Position numbers and translations under genes: made by a program. Source: Synchiropus splendidus (lineage: Eukaryota > Chordata > Actinopteri > Syngnathiformes > Callionymidae). Taken from it: a stretch of DNA of 64,000 bases. Shown here piece after piece: positions 1 through 9,490 of this stretch (position 1 is its first letter; every line of letters begins with the position of its first letter). The notes below the pieces were generated by a model. It saw only the letters and a program-made list of their open reading frames with translations. It did no database searches and had not been told where the DNA came from. The stretch spans positions 24,925,501 to 24,989,500 of the forward strand of contig NC_071339.1 in assembly GCF_027744825.2 (NCBI RefSeq), given 5' to 3'.

Positions 1-365
1 TATACTGGATATAAGTATGTAGAAAATGTTAACTAAATGATTCATATAGCTGTAGTTAGTTCAATATGTTTACTGCTGTCTGGTTAAATAAAAATCTCAA
101 CCGCGTCGCAGGAAAATGTTAGTCAGTTCGTTTCCGGAAGCATCAAAAGTTTTCCCCAATTGTTTTTTGTTGTCACTTTTCGTCATAGGTGAAATTTTCT
201 TTTTTTTTTTTTTTTTTTTTTTAGTGAAACAATAATCAAGTAATTATACTGGCAAAGAAACATAGGATCATGATTTAAACACATTTGTCATGTAATCATA
301 ACAACACCTCATTCTTCAGTCACCTCTGGAGTATGATCAGAGTCCTCCAATTAATCAGGTGATGG
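1..365. other. Non-coding flank of retrovirus remnant with T23 tract
   Basis: No coding region is recognisable. A run of 23 T lies at 200-222. If the neighbouring retrovirus remnant (minus strand) once had a 3' LTR, this is where it would lie, but no TG...CA boundaries or matching second LTR can be seen, so none is claimed. Confidence 0.4.
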
Positions 366-752
366 CTACAGATGTGGTCTCTCAGTCACCACGAGAGCCA
401 GTTGTTCAGCAGGCATCATGTTCAGCATCTGTGCGTTCCAAAGTCCCGTCGTGACCGCTAACTGCTTCTCAGTCATTCGCAGACACAGTTTCCTCATCAT
501 GGGTACGATGCAACATGCCAGAAGAAAAATGACGATGAGTATGATTGCAGTAGTCATCCTCACTTCTGCAAAAAATGCTCCACATTTTCTTCGGTGTCCA
601 TGTAACCAATCCCAGGCCCAACTTATAGCTCCTGCATGCTCTTTTATCTCATTTTTTGAATCTCTAAGTTTATCAATTGCAATGGCAAATGTTCCATCAG
701 GCGCGGTGTTGTTGGAATGTAAGTGCAACACTGATCTGCAAACATGTGACAC
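366..752 (-). pseudogene. Retroviral env transmembrane-subunit C-terminal remnant
   Basis: This 128-residue open frame has a charged helix-like stretch, then a Trp-rich juxtamembrane segment and a hydrophobic membrane span (ILIVIFLLACCIVPMM, about residues 70-86) with a CC pair. A basic cytoplasmic tail (MRKLCLRM) follows. That layout is typical of the end of a retroviral transmembrane envelope subunit. In life it would anchor the fusion protein in the viral membrane. The fusion peptide, heptad repeats and the entire surface subunit are absent, so it is a fragment. Its position downstream of integrase on the same strand supports the call. A different single-pass membrane protein is possible but less likely given the neighbour. 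Confidence 0.6.
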
Positions 753-1135
753 ACACCAACCAATCTAACACCTGACGATTTCGTAACACCATTTTACCAG
801 TTTCATGCAGTTGTTCTCCCAGTAGTTTAAATATTTCATAGGTATGGTTTGTGTAAATAGTAAATATAATTAATCGAATAATGTGGTTTTATTACAGAGA
901 GGACTAGTGGTGGTCAAAACTGGACGGTCATCTTCGTTTCCTTTTTTTTGACTGTGGTGTGGTTCCAAGTTTGGCAGACAGTGTTTTACCTAGAGCTCCC
1001 TGACCTCTGACATGGATCCCACTTTTACTCCGCCTGTCCTGCACCAATACGCTTAACGTTTTGTGTTTCTGGGCATTTTTCACACAACGGGTGATCGCAT
1101 CGTACTTAACTGAGTCCCTGTTATGCTCGAGTTTT

Positions 1136-2540
1136 TTAGCTGGAACTTAGGGTGTCACGGTCTGGACTTTGGTCGGCTGCTGCGGTCTCGCAAGCTGCGC
1201 GAGCTCGTCTCCTGGTGACAACCAAACCAGACAACTTATTATCACAGCAAGCCTTGTCATCAACATTTTGACTATCTAAATCATTGACTTCACTGCCTGT
1301 TTTATTACCTCTTTGGTTGTGATGGCCTTGGGCCTTTGTGCAATGGCTCAGATGGTACCAAGTGGCGCTGCCTTCGACTTGGACAGCTGTTGGTGTTGCT
1401 CGGACCACGGTGTATGGACCTTCACATCTCGGCTGGTGCCACTTCCTTCGGAAGACCTTGATATACTCCTGGTCGCCGGGAACCACCAAATGCCCGGCCT
1501 CACGATCGGCCTCAAGCTCCCGTTTTCTCTCCTGCAGATAGATAGTCTTATGGATAGAAGTTAGTTGCTTTGTATAACTTCTAAGTTCAGATTGTAGTTG
1601 CTCAAGTGGAGGCCCCTTGTAGGGTCCCCTCAAGTGTGGTGCCGGCATCGGCCATCCCGTCAACATCTTGTGTGGTGTCAAATGCGTGCTTTGATGAGTT
1701 TGCATGCGATAACTCATCAGTGCTAATGGTAACGCATCAACCCAGTTTAGCTTCGTGCTAGCACAGATCTTATTCAGTTTCGCTTTCAGGGTTCCATTTA
1801 TCCCCTCAACCATTCCCTGACTCTGGGTGTGATAAACGGCACCCAATCGTTGTTTGATTCGAAGTTGCTGCAAGATGCCCTTCACAACCTTTTGTACAAA
1901 TGCAGCACCGTTGTCTGAGCTTATTTCTGACGGAATGCCAACTCGAGGAATGATTTATCTGGTCAGGAATTTGATTACTGTTTCAGCACTCAAGTCTTTA
2001 GATGGTGCTGCTTCAACCCAGCAGCTTAACCGATCAATTACCACCAACATGTTGCGTCTCCCTTGAACCGTTTTTATCATGTCAACGTAATCGATCACAA
2101 GATGTTTAAATGGACCTTCTGGGACTGGAATATGACCTATTGGTATCTTGATGTTTTTTCGTTGTTTTCTTCACAAATCTCACATTGATTCAGCACTTCA
2201 TCTGTTGTTGTCTGCAAAAATGGGGACCAATATCCCTGCTGTCTGATTTTCTTCACCACTTCCCCCCTTGCGTGCAGTGCAGATCACTGTGCACCTCCGA
2301 AATCAAGATGGTCAAAAGTGCAGTTGGAGCTACGAGCTTGCCTTCATGTGATCGCCAGAGACCCTGATTGTCCACAGTAGCTCCTTTTTGTTTCCACAAA
2401 ACCTTTTCATTTTCATCTGCATTTTCTTGGATCAAGATTATGTCTTCAGGTGTGACTAAGGGTTCTAATGTCACCATAGGTGACAAAATGGCTATTTTGC
2501 ATCTTGACACTTCTTTTGCTGCCTCGTCAGAGAGAAGAAG
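1136..2540 (-). pseudogene. Retroviral pol remnant: RNase H-integrase linker to integrase C-terminus
   Basis: The upstream part (about 2540-2253) reads as the RNase H/integrase linker and the start of the integrase zinc domain: it contains LVAPTALL and the two His of the HHCC finger (EVHSDLHC). The longest open part (1885-1136, 249 residues) begins late in the catalytic core, with YHTQSQGMVEGINGTLK holding the catalytic Glu. It continues through the C-terminal DNA-binding domain, including a KWHQPRCEGPYTVV segment typical of retroviral integrases. The core between 2252 and 1886 is split over frames by frameshifts and stops, so no active enzyme can be made. The role would have been insertion of viral cDNA into host DNA. 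Confidence 0.8.
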
Positions 2541-2551
2541 AATACACCAAA

Positions 2552-3036
2552 ATGTCAAACCTGAAAACTGAATTGTACATTTATCAGCTGGATGATGACA
2601 AAACCTACGGAGATGGCTGTGTTATCAGTCTAACGACTGTGGTGTGCTAATAGAGGTGAAGCCAGAAAATTTTCCAAGGGCTGAAGAAGAAGAAGAAGAA
2701 GAACAACAACAACGTCAGAAGGCTGGAGCCGTGTCTAACAAACCTGATCGAATGGAGAGGAAGCCGTCCTTCGTGGCTATATGGCTGGCTAAAATCTCAG
2801 GATCAGGACGATGGTCCTTCATGGCCATCCATAAAGTATCGACAGGAGTCACGGGTGAACAAGAACAAGATTTCGTACTGGAGTATTTTAATTCTGATTG
2901 CGGTGTATTTCGTACTCTGTTAACCATACCAATGGATGCTTGGAGTAAGAAAATTCAGGAGTTTCTCCGAAAATCGACGGCCTCTTTTAGCATAGCCGCT
3001 GATGGAATGATGCCCTTGTGCCGAAAGAGGCACTGA
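2552..3036 (+). pseudogene. Maverick first gene, unknown function, frameshifted
   Basis: An ATG at 2552 opens a frame that stops at 2648. An overlapping frame, open from about 2632 and lacking its own ATG at this point, continues to 3036. The continuous resemblance in composition across the junction suggests one gene with a single indel near 2640. The downstream part (about 130 residues) has a Glu/Gln-rich low-complexity stretch encoded by a GAA/CAA microsatellite at 2683-2713. A Trp-containing globular-looking segment (FVAIWLAKISGSGRWSF) follows. No known domain is recognised. Being first on the plus-strand side it could be an early or regulatory protein, but that is only position-based inference. 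Confidence 0.4.
2683..2713 (+). repeat. GAA/CAA microsatellite inside Maverick ORF
   Basis: About seven GAA units are followed by CAA units, encoding a Glu run and then Gln in the host frame. It probably varies in length between individuals. Confidence 0.8.
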
Positions 3037-3153
3037 CCTTTTAGTCCTGCCCCCTTTGGACCGCCTACTCACTGATGGCTGCTATAAAGAGGATTTTTTC
3101 CAGAGCGACACCCTGCAGACGTACCTGTCGAAACAAGAGCAACTAAGACAACG

Positions 3154-3972
3154 ATGAGGACCGAAGGGAAGAGAGGTATTGGCACTATCTTCCTCGGAGC
3201 TGCTACAGGCGGCACTGGGTACGGAATGAACAACTCCTCGACGAGCCCTCTATTTCCTGTGGTAGAACACGTAACTGGTGATGGTCATGAGTACGATGGT
3301 TCTAACAACAACACGACAGATGGAGCCTGTCCTTCAGCGACCATCAAAGACGACACAGACGACTTTGATGCAACTGAAATGGAAGATGTGGATGATGAGG
3401 AGGAACCTGTAGGGAGAGCACCAACCTCCTACCCCAAGAACGAAACTGTCGGCGTGCATCCGCCTGCTTCATCTTCAGCTTCTCAAGACCAAGAACCAGC
3501 AGCTAATGATGACACGGATGGATGGATAAGCGGTTTCTTCTTGAAAGCTTTAAAGACAGTTGTATTTCATCTACCAGGTAAAACCATGCGCAGGTATTGG
3601 AGGGAGATCTGCTACGGTTGCCAAGTAGACCATCCCAGCCAACTACAACACAGCTGCCTTGAAGAGATGGAGGATGATTTATACAGTCTTAACTTCCACC
3701 CGTTGATGAAGAGACTCTGTAACAAGAACTTTCTGTCTGCTATACAACACTACTTGACCCTGAATGACGTACAACCGGAGAAAATGAGAACCAAGGCTAC
3801 GGCTGAGACAGTCTTGCTCGAAATGAGGTCTCCAAAATCAAGTGTCTGGAATGAATACATCAAACATGAGCATGAGGATCCTCTAATTGAACGTCTGGAT
3901 TCAGCAAGTAGAATCTGGAATAGAACGCCGGTCCTGGTCGATGTCACAAACACGAGATTCCCTCGTATGTGA
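3154..3972 (+). CDS. Intact 272-residue Maverick protein of unknown function with CxxC-HxC motif
   Basis: This is the longest uninterrupted ATG-to-stop frame on the plus-strand side of the Maverick. It begins MRTEGKRGIGTIFLGAAT, with a short Gly/Ala-rich hydrophobic stretch. A Ser/Thr/Asp/Glu-rich, probably disordered region covers about residues 30-125. The C-terminal half is Trp/Lys-rich and carries CYGCQVDHPSQLQHSC (about residues 150-165; C-x2-C-x3-H-x5-H-x-C), which looks like a compact zinc-binding site. It lies 130 bp before the integrase gene, on the same strand. Similar cysteine/histidine motifs are, to my recollection, found in other animal Polinton ORFs of unknown role; that is recollection, not a search. 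A non-structural nucleic-acid-binding role is a guess. That it remains intact while its neighbours are broken is notable. Confidence 0.55.
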   Translation: MRTEGKRGIGTIFLGAATGGTGYGMNNSSTSPLFPVVEHVTGDGHEYDGSNNNTTDGACPSATIKDDTDDFDATEMEDVDDEEEPVGRAPTSYPKNETVGVHPPASSSASQDQEPAANDDTDGWISGFFLKALKTVVFHLPGKTMRRYWREICYGCQVDHPSQLQHSCLEEMEDDLYSLNFHPLMKRLCNKNFLSAIQHYLTLNDVQPEKMRTKATAETVLLEMRSPKSSVWNEYIKHEHEDPLIERLDSASRIWNRTPVLVDVTNTRFPRM

Positions 3973-4102
3973 TACTTTTTTTATTTTTTTTTACTCTTTT
4001 ACTCTCTTTGTATAACATTACGTTTGAATCCTTACATAACCTGTGGAATAAAAAACATTAAGAAGTATATTTGGATCTCAGCTCATTCATTTCTCGTTTA
4101 AC

Positions 4103-5163
4103 ATGACGGTGAAACACATCATTAAAAGAGTTTATTACAATCCTCTTCACCCCGGGACCTCTGGAGGTGTGAGTCGCCTTCGTCCAGGGGTGCAGGATGA
4201 GACTGGAAAACCAGTCAGTTCTAAATCTATTGAAGATTTTTCATCAAAACAGGATGCTTACACCGTGCGTAAACCAGCCGAGAAGCAGAGTATTTGTTCA
4301 CAGGCCTCTTCAACAATTCCAGGCCGACTGATGGGACATGCAGGCATTAGCTAGATATAACGACGATCAAAATTACTTATTGACCGTTATAGATGTATTT
4401 TCAAAGAAGGCCTATTTACGCATTTTAAAAAGAAAAACTGCGATTGAGACAATGAAGGCGTTTGAATCAGTGCTGGATGAGAGCGGGACGCCTGCAAAGC
4501 TACAGACGGATGATGGGAAAGCATTTTTTAGCAAGAGTTTCCGGGCTTTGATGGAAAGGAAGAGAATTATTCATTTTTCAACAGCGAGTGACTTTAAGGC
4601 CTCTGTGGTTGAGAGATTTAACTGCACTCTTAAAAATCGGATGTGGAGATATTTTACAGCTAAAAAGATTACATTACATCGAGGTTTTACAGGATCTAGT
4701 AAAGAGTTATAATCACAGCTATCACAGCAGTATAAAAATGACACCGATGGAAGTAACTAAAGAAAATAGTCTGCAAGTGTTTGACAATCTTTACATTAGA
4801 CCGTCGAAAGGTCGGCAGAAGCCAAAATTTAAGGAGGGCGATCATGTTAGGATATCAAAACTATGAGGTGTATTTCACAAAAAGTATGAGCAGAGTTTTA
4901 CAGAAGAGATATTCACGATAACTGAATGTATCCACCGCAACCCGCCTGTACATAAATTGAAAGATTTCGACGGTGAACCCATCCAGCGGTCATTTTATGA
5001 TCAAGAATTACAAAGAGTGCAACTGGTTAAGGAAGTATTTCACGCTGAAAAGATTCTCAAGGAACGCGTCGTTAAAGGAGAAAGACAGGTCTTTGTCCAG
5101 TGGAAGAACTGGCCTGAAAAATTCAAAAGGTGGGTAAAAGCTTCAGGTATAAAAAATATATAA
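4103..5163 (+). pseudogene. Maverick integrase (DDE) with C-terminal chromodomain, frameshifted
   Basis: The catalytic core is visible: the first Asp in LLTVIDVFSKKAYL, the second in LQTDDGKAF and the Glu in VVERFNCTLK. These match the D,D-35-E retroviral-type integrase family used by Polintons to insert linear DNA. The C-terminus (from about 5,035) is a chromodomain, with FHAEKIL, QVFVQWKNWP and a closing WV, thought to guide insertion toward modified histones. Decay: the N-terminal frame from 4103 is out of phase with the core (break before 4338), there is a second frame change near 4,700, and an in-frame TGA lies at 4864-4866. The ATG at 4103 is the best start because it begins a basic N-terminus (VKHIIKRVYYNP). 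Confidence 0.85.
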
Positions 5164-5197
5164 GACGATCCTCCTTTACAACAGGCATCATATCATC

Positions 5198-6060
5198 ATG
5201 TACGGCTCAAAGAACGCACGCTTCTATGTGACTTTACCATCAAAGGCCAGTGCAAAAGTTTTTAAAGACAACTCGATTGGTACTTTCCGCGTTGATTTAG
5301 CACAACATATCGATTTAAACGGAAAATGGGAGGTTGCTTTGACGGAGATTACATACCCTCACACATGGAATAATATTCCGGAGGATGCGGCATCATTTTA
5401 CTGGAAACCGAACCCTAGAGGACCTGATTCCAACACAAACACGACTCCCCCGAGGGGATCAGAATCAGATGCTAACAGGTTGCGGCGCTATAAAGATGAA
5501 TTTCACAGAGCCATGAGACGCCAGCGCCTCAGCTCAGAGGACAAAAGACGAATCGTGAGTGGTTGATTGACATTTCAAAATGGCGGGAAGAGATATTTCC
5601 AAACTGAAGTTCAAGGGTGGATATTAAAACTCTATTAATCAGATTTCAACCGAGTTGGAGCAAACCTTTAAAAAAACCAATGACGATATACGCTTCCTGT
5701 TTGACGGTGCACGGCAAAAAATTGATCTTCAAGGAGACGGTCAGAACCTAATGCTTTTTAAGTGAGTTCAGAGCGCCCCATCCTGATTTAAAAGCGGGGT
5801 TTTACCATCGCTACTGTTACAGCGACGCTGTAAGACCGCAGCTTGTAGGGGATGCGTATGCACCGCTCTTAAGAATGGTGGAAATCAAGGGTAGTTACTC
5901 AGATATAATCACACAGCATTTTAACCCTGCTTACTATTTACCGGTTGCCAAGAGCCATATTGAAAATATTCAGTTACAAATTAAATCAGATCTTAACAAA
6001 CCAGTCAATTTTACCTTTGGAAAGGTGGTGGTGACTCTACACTTTAGACCTGTTACTTGA
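5198..6060 (+). pseudogene. Maverick penton-like minor capsid protein, broken in the middle
   Basis: The N-terminal part (5198-5566) has NARFYVTLPS and WEVALTEITYPHTW, as in Polinton/adintovirus minor capsid (penton-base-like, single jelly-roll) proteins. The C-terminal part (5875-6060) ends in a segment with YYLPVAKSHIENIQ and KVVVTLHFRP, typical of the family's last strands. Between 5,567 and 5,870 no single frame stays open. The N-terminal frame runs into a low-complexity Asn/Thr/Pro/Arg stretch and a stop at 5566, so there are frameshifts and possibly sequence loss. The protein would form the fivefold vertices of the capsid. It lies between integrase and the pVI-like gene, the usual place for morphogenesis genes. 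Confidence 0.75.
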
Positions 6061-6162
6061 GAGGATATTATATAACCCTTTAATCGTCGTCTGGAAATCC
6101 ATTCATCATCACAACACCAGAGAGATAACCAGCCTTTGCAGACCAAGTCATAAACAAACACA

Positions 6163-6595
6163 ATGGTCCACACAGGCTTAAGAGACGACCCGCACAGATT
6201 TGTACAATATTATGAAAAACAGGTGGGCGGAGATCTACCCGGTTTCTACGGTGACCCGGTTATGTACGGACGAGGCATCCGTTCCCTCTTCTCAAAAATG
6301 TTTTGGTTTGTATCATGGATCATCAGGAATTGTCAAAGCGAAACCCCATCTCAAATAAGACGTGGGTAACATAGCCTTGGATATGTTCACCCATACCGTG
6401 AGAGGAATGAGCGATCAACAGAGACAGGAAGGGTCAGGCGGTATAGCCGTCTTATCACGAAGGACAAAGAGACGCCCTCCAGGACGACGTGTAAGACAGA
6501 GCTCAAATCAACGTCCAAACAAAAAAAGACAGAAGTCAGTTGACAGAAGCAAACGGGCCAAGAGGAAGTCCAGAGGGAGCTCTGATATATTTTAA
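6163..6595 (+). pseudogene. Maverick pVI/core-like minor virion protein, frameshifted
   Basis: The first frame (6163-6369) contains YYEKQVGGDLPGFYGDP, a Gly-rich YGRGIRSLF segment and an aromatic hydrophobic helix. Together they resemble the membrane-active, capsid-interior proteins of Polintons compared with adenovirus pVI/pX. The second frame (6362-6595) is very rich in Arg and Lys (RRTKRRPPGRR, KKRQKS, KRAKRKSRG), as expected of a DNA-condensing or nuclear-targeting tail. The frames overlap by 8 bp and differ by one base in phase, so a single ancestral gene with one indel is likely. The next gene downstream on the same strand is the major capsid protein. Confidence 0.65.
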
Positions 6596-6614
6596 AAAAC
6601 CTTATATACAGTAA

Positions 6615-8305
6615 CATGGCACTCCTACACCAGAAATCTGCTGAATGCACATTGGCAGAACTGGATTTATTCACGCCGCCAATTACGCAGCTTTCCAATT
6701 TACACTGAAATTGCTCCAGTAGCCGCTATCAGCGAAGGAGGACCGATTGAGTTTTTTTATAGCAGGAGACGGTGAAAAGTATCTAGACCTAAACGACACC
6801 CTTCTACACGTGCGTGCAAGAATTACTAACACTGATAGCACACTGCTGGCTAACGACGCAACAGTCGGTCTCATGAATTATCCTCTAAACACCATCTTTG
6901 ACCAGTGTGATGTGGTCCTGGGGGATCGGAGGATTTCGCAGTCCAGTTCCACTCACCCGTACAGAGCTATGATCAAAACACTTCTCAACTTTTCAGGCGA
7001 CACTCTTAAAACACAGTTTAGCGCCGGTCTTTTTTACCAAGACACACCTGTGTTGGTTGACTGTAAACATTCCCAACGCAGGCCTGAATAAACGGGCAGA
7101 GTTCACGAGCAGATCCAGAGAAGAACATCTTCTCGGTCCTCTCCACGGCGACATATTTTTCTGTGAGACACTGTTATTAAACTCACTAGGGCGAATGATG
7201 CCTTCTGCCTGACCGGACCCCGCGACTCCACCTTTCGTCTGAAAATCCTTGGCGCCTCTCTGTTTGTGAAGAAAGTCTGTCACAACCTCTTCCGCTGACG
7301 TCACCGCCCAACCCACCTAGTCACATCCATACCTGCCTCCAATCTCCTGAAGGTATAAAGACCCGACCAACCTGCCAGTCCTCGCCTGTTCGTCAACCCT
7401 TCATGGTTTGTCTTCAAGCGAGATATTCCGCTATTTGCCACTGCCTGGATATTGCATTATCTGAGTTATTTCAGTCGGTCTTTTCTGCCTTAGAACTTCA
7501 GCCTGCCTGCACCTCTACTCCACAACCTTCACCTCCTTCATTGCCATAGCGCAGCCAGCTGGACTCCTGGACCCTCACCAGCCACTTGTCTGGGATCTCC
7601 ACCACGGCATCAGAAGACTCTTCCTGTTCTGCACAATTAAATACCCATCTTCTGATTCCAATCTGCGTTTGAGTCACCTGCTTAAATCAACGTTACAAAG
7701 TCACTGTTTCGCCAGCTGTGAGAATAGGTCATGCAGAGCGTTTCTTTAAAGGAAATGCTCTCTGCCCACTCTCACGAGTCAATGTAAAAACATACTCCAT
7801 TCCAGAAAACTCATTAATATGTACCCAGGATAATTTATTTCTGGGTTCAATACCTAAATACGTGGTTTTAGGGATGGTGCATCATGAGGCATTTACCGGT
7901 ATGAGAGATCTCTCCCCGTTCAATTTTCATCATTACAACACTGAATATCTCGCCCTCTGTCAGGACGGCCAACAGATCCCCGCTAAAGCTTTTCAACCTC
8001 AGTTTAATCACGGTATTTCAGTCAGTGAGTTTTATACCATGATTTTAGCTACAGGAAGACATTTGAAGGATCTACCTCTAAGCATTGATTGCGAAGGTTT
8101 TAACAGCGGTTATTCACTGTTTGCATTTAATCTCAATCCAGCCGACGACAACGACGCTCTCTCCCCTGTCTCAAATGGGAATTTAAGACTGGAGATGAGA
8201 TTCATAGTACCCTTACCAAACACCGTAATACTGATTGTGTACGCTTGTTATGATTCCATTCTGGAGATTGATGCGAAAAGACAAGTGCTGGTGGACTATT
8301 ATTAA
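6615..8305 (+). pseudogene. Maverick major capsid protein (double jelly-roll), frameshifted and split by a solo LTR
   Basis: The start is the ATG at 6615 (MALLHQKSAECTLAELDLF), whose frame ends at about 6,703. The next open part (about 6747-7091) carries motifs typical of the family: EKYLDLNDTLLHVRARI, a VVLGDRRIS strand and the HPYRAM segment. A third phase covers about 7,086-7,188. Coding then resumes up to 7277, is interrupted by a 420-bp insertion (7278-7697), and continues in an open 195-residue frame to 8305. That last frame includes NVKTYSIPENSL, FNPSNF-like HHYNTEYLAL context and the ending VLIVYACYDSILEID, typical of the second jelly roll. The product would build the icosahedral shell. 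Several indels plus the insertion make it non-functional. Confidence 0.85.
7278..7697 (+). mobile_element. Solo LTR (420 bp) inserted in the major capsid gene
   Basis: The insertion begins TGTCACAACC and ends AACGTTACA. It is flanked by a perfect 5-bp duplication AAGTC (7273-7277 and 7698-7702). Capsid coding runs into the left copy and resumes right after the right copy, so both boundaries are firm. A TATA-like GGTATAAAG lies near 7,350. The TGT...ACA ends, the 5-bp duplication and the absence of internal genes fit a solo LTR of a gypsy- or ERV-type element. Confidence 0.85.
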
Positions 8306-8311
8306 AAAGTT

Positions 8312-9301
8312 ATGGACAGTCTCCAGTTACAGAGGCTGCTGAGAGGTCTCTTGAGCGACACATTTTACGGTGTATGGCCATCGGATAAGTTGCCTCAATT
8401 TACACAACCCCCTCAGACCGCCTGAATATTTAATCGTCAACACACATCCGGCACATAAACCAGGAGAGCACTGGCAGAGTTTAACTCTCGAAGAAGACGG
8501 TAGAACAACTTTCTTTGACTCATTTGGAATGGGGCCCTACTTTGCACATTACCCTGAAAGTATTTTAAAGTTTCTCAAGAAACATTCAGGCAACATCAAG
8601 TACAAAAATGGTCTACTACAGAACCCTCTATCGTTTGTATGTGGTCATTGTAAGTGCCAAAGTAAGTTTCACTTGATATTGTTTACACTGTTAGGTAGTC
8701 GTTTTGTGGTTTAGTGCTTTACATAAATATATGTGGGTTTTAATTTGAAGGCCACTTTTGTCTTTTGAAAAAAACGGCAGATGCGCAAGGTAAGCTCGTG
8801 GTTGATTTGTGTTGGGTTGTTAAGAACAACATGGACATATAGGTTTTGACCGTTAAGTTTGGATTTTTGGATGTTCCTGAGACCATTACTTTCAATAAAG
8901 GAGGATCAAGTTCCACGGCACAAGCTTCAGTTAGTTTTTTATGTTTTTTTGATTCCCGTCCAGGAGAAGCTCGGGGAAAATATATTCGTACGGATGTACT
9001 GGTGAGAACGATGAAAATGGAAACATTCGGGGCAAAGGAGGAACAAGTCAGAAACTAACGTCGTTCACAACAATAGAGGTAGCAAACTATTGGAGTTTGC
9101 AATCACAGTCATCATTGCATCTTCTACCTCCATCATCGTGCTAGAGGGCTGTGTATCCAAGAAGTATTAAGTCTATACAGTGACGATACCTTAAAATATG
9201 ACCTCATGGTATACAACTTTGTGAAAGGACATCAACAATGTCTAAAAAGATGTGCACACTGTCCGTGGAAACAACATACTCTGTTCTCTTCAGTATTTTA
9301 A
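8312..9301 (+). pseudogene. Maverick adenain-like cysteine protease, split by an insertion
   Basis: The start is the ATG at 8312 (MDSLQLQRLLRGLL), seven bases after the capsid stop; a frame change occurs near 8,370. Catalytic elements are in order: the His in KPGEHW, the acidic residue in TTFFDSFG, the Gln region LLQNPLSFV and the Cys in VCGH. This is the adenovirus-protease family that matures capsid precursors. Coding breaks at 8,648 and resumes at 9,108 in a part typical of the family's C-terminus, ending with DLMVYNFVKGHQQC. The 459 bp between (8649-9107) are foreign. With the frame change and the insertion no active protease is made. Confidence 0.75.
8649..9107. mobile_element. 459-bp LTR-like insertion in the protease gene
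   Basis: The insert begins TGTAAGTGCC and ends GCAATCACA. It is flanked by the perfect 5-bp repeat GTCAT (8644-8648 and 9108-9112), and the protease coding sequence continues on both sides. TGT/ACA ends with a 5-bp duplication fit a solo LTR, here of a different sequence from those at 7278 and 10186. A 70-residue open frame inside (8846-9058) resembles nothing recognised. An intron is a weaker alternative: GTAAGT and CACAG occur near the ends, but splicing there would not rejoin the protease frame. Confidence 0.65.
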
Positions 9302-9490
9302 AGACTATTGTGACTAATCCTATTTTGTTTGTTCGTGTGTTAAAAAAAATCTGTAATCAGGAGACCAGCTTTCAGCTATACTTTTCTTTCGCAAGATAGA
9401 ATTCGATTTAAGTCTCTGATATTGAGCCCTCGCTTCAGGATTGGACAGCAGTGTGAGAGGGATGTTTAGCTTTAATAATGTGACGAGAAA
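9302..9490. other. Convergence point between the two Maverick gene blocks
   Basis: Plus-strand and minus-strand blocks meet here. AT-rich sequence with no recognised gene; a bidirectional polyadenylation region would be expected, but no strong paired signal was identified. Confidence 0.35.

Larger units (their letters stand above)
300..2540 (-). mobile_element. Endogenous retrovirus remnant (3' part: pol end and env end)
   Basis: Read on the minus strand, the end of a retroviral pol (integrase, 2540 to 1136) is followed by a short env membrane-anchor segment (752 to 366), the gene order of a retrovirus. Only about 380 bp separate the two (753-1135), too little for a surface subunit, so most of env has been lost. 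No gag, protease or reverse transcriptase remains; the 5' side stops at about 2,540, where the Maverick begins. The left boundary is approximate. LTRs and primer-binding site were not identified. The integrase looks like that of fish gamma/epsilon-type retroviruses, an assignment by resemblance only. Confidence 0.7.

Noticed and set aside
418..768. Plus-strand frame opposite env
   Set aside because: Antisense shadow of the minus-strand env fragment.
3750..3953. Minus-strand frame inside the 272-codon ORF
   Set aside because: Shadow of the intact plus-strand ORF, no features of its own.
8649..9107. Intron in the protease gene (GTAAGT...CACAG)
   Set aside because: Splicing at these sites would not restore the frame, while a perfect GTCAT duplication fits an insertion.
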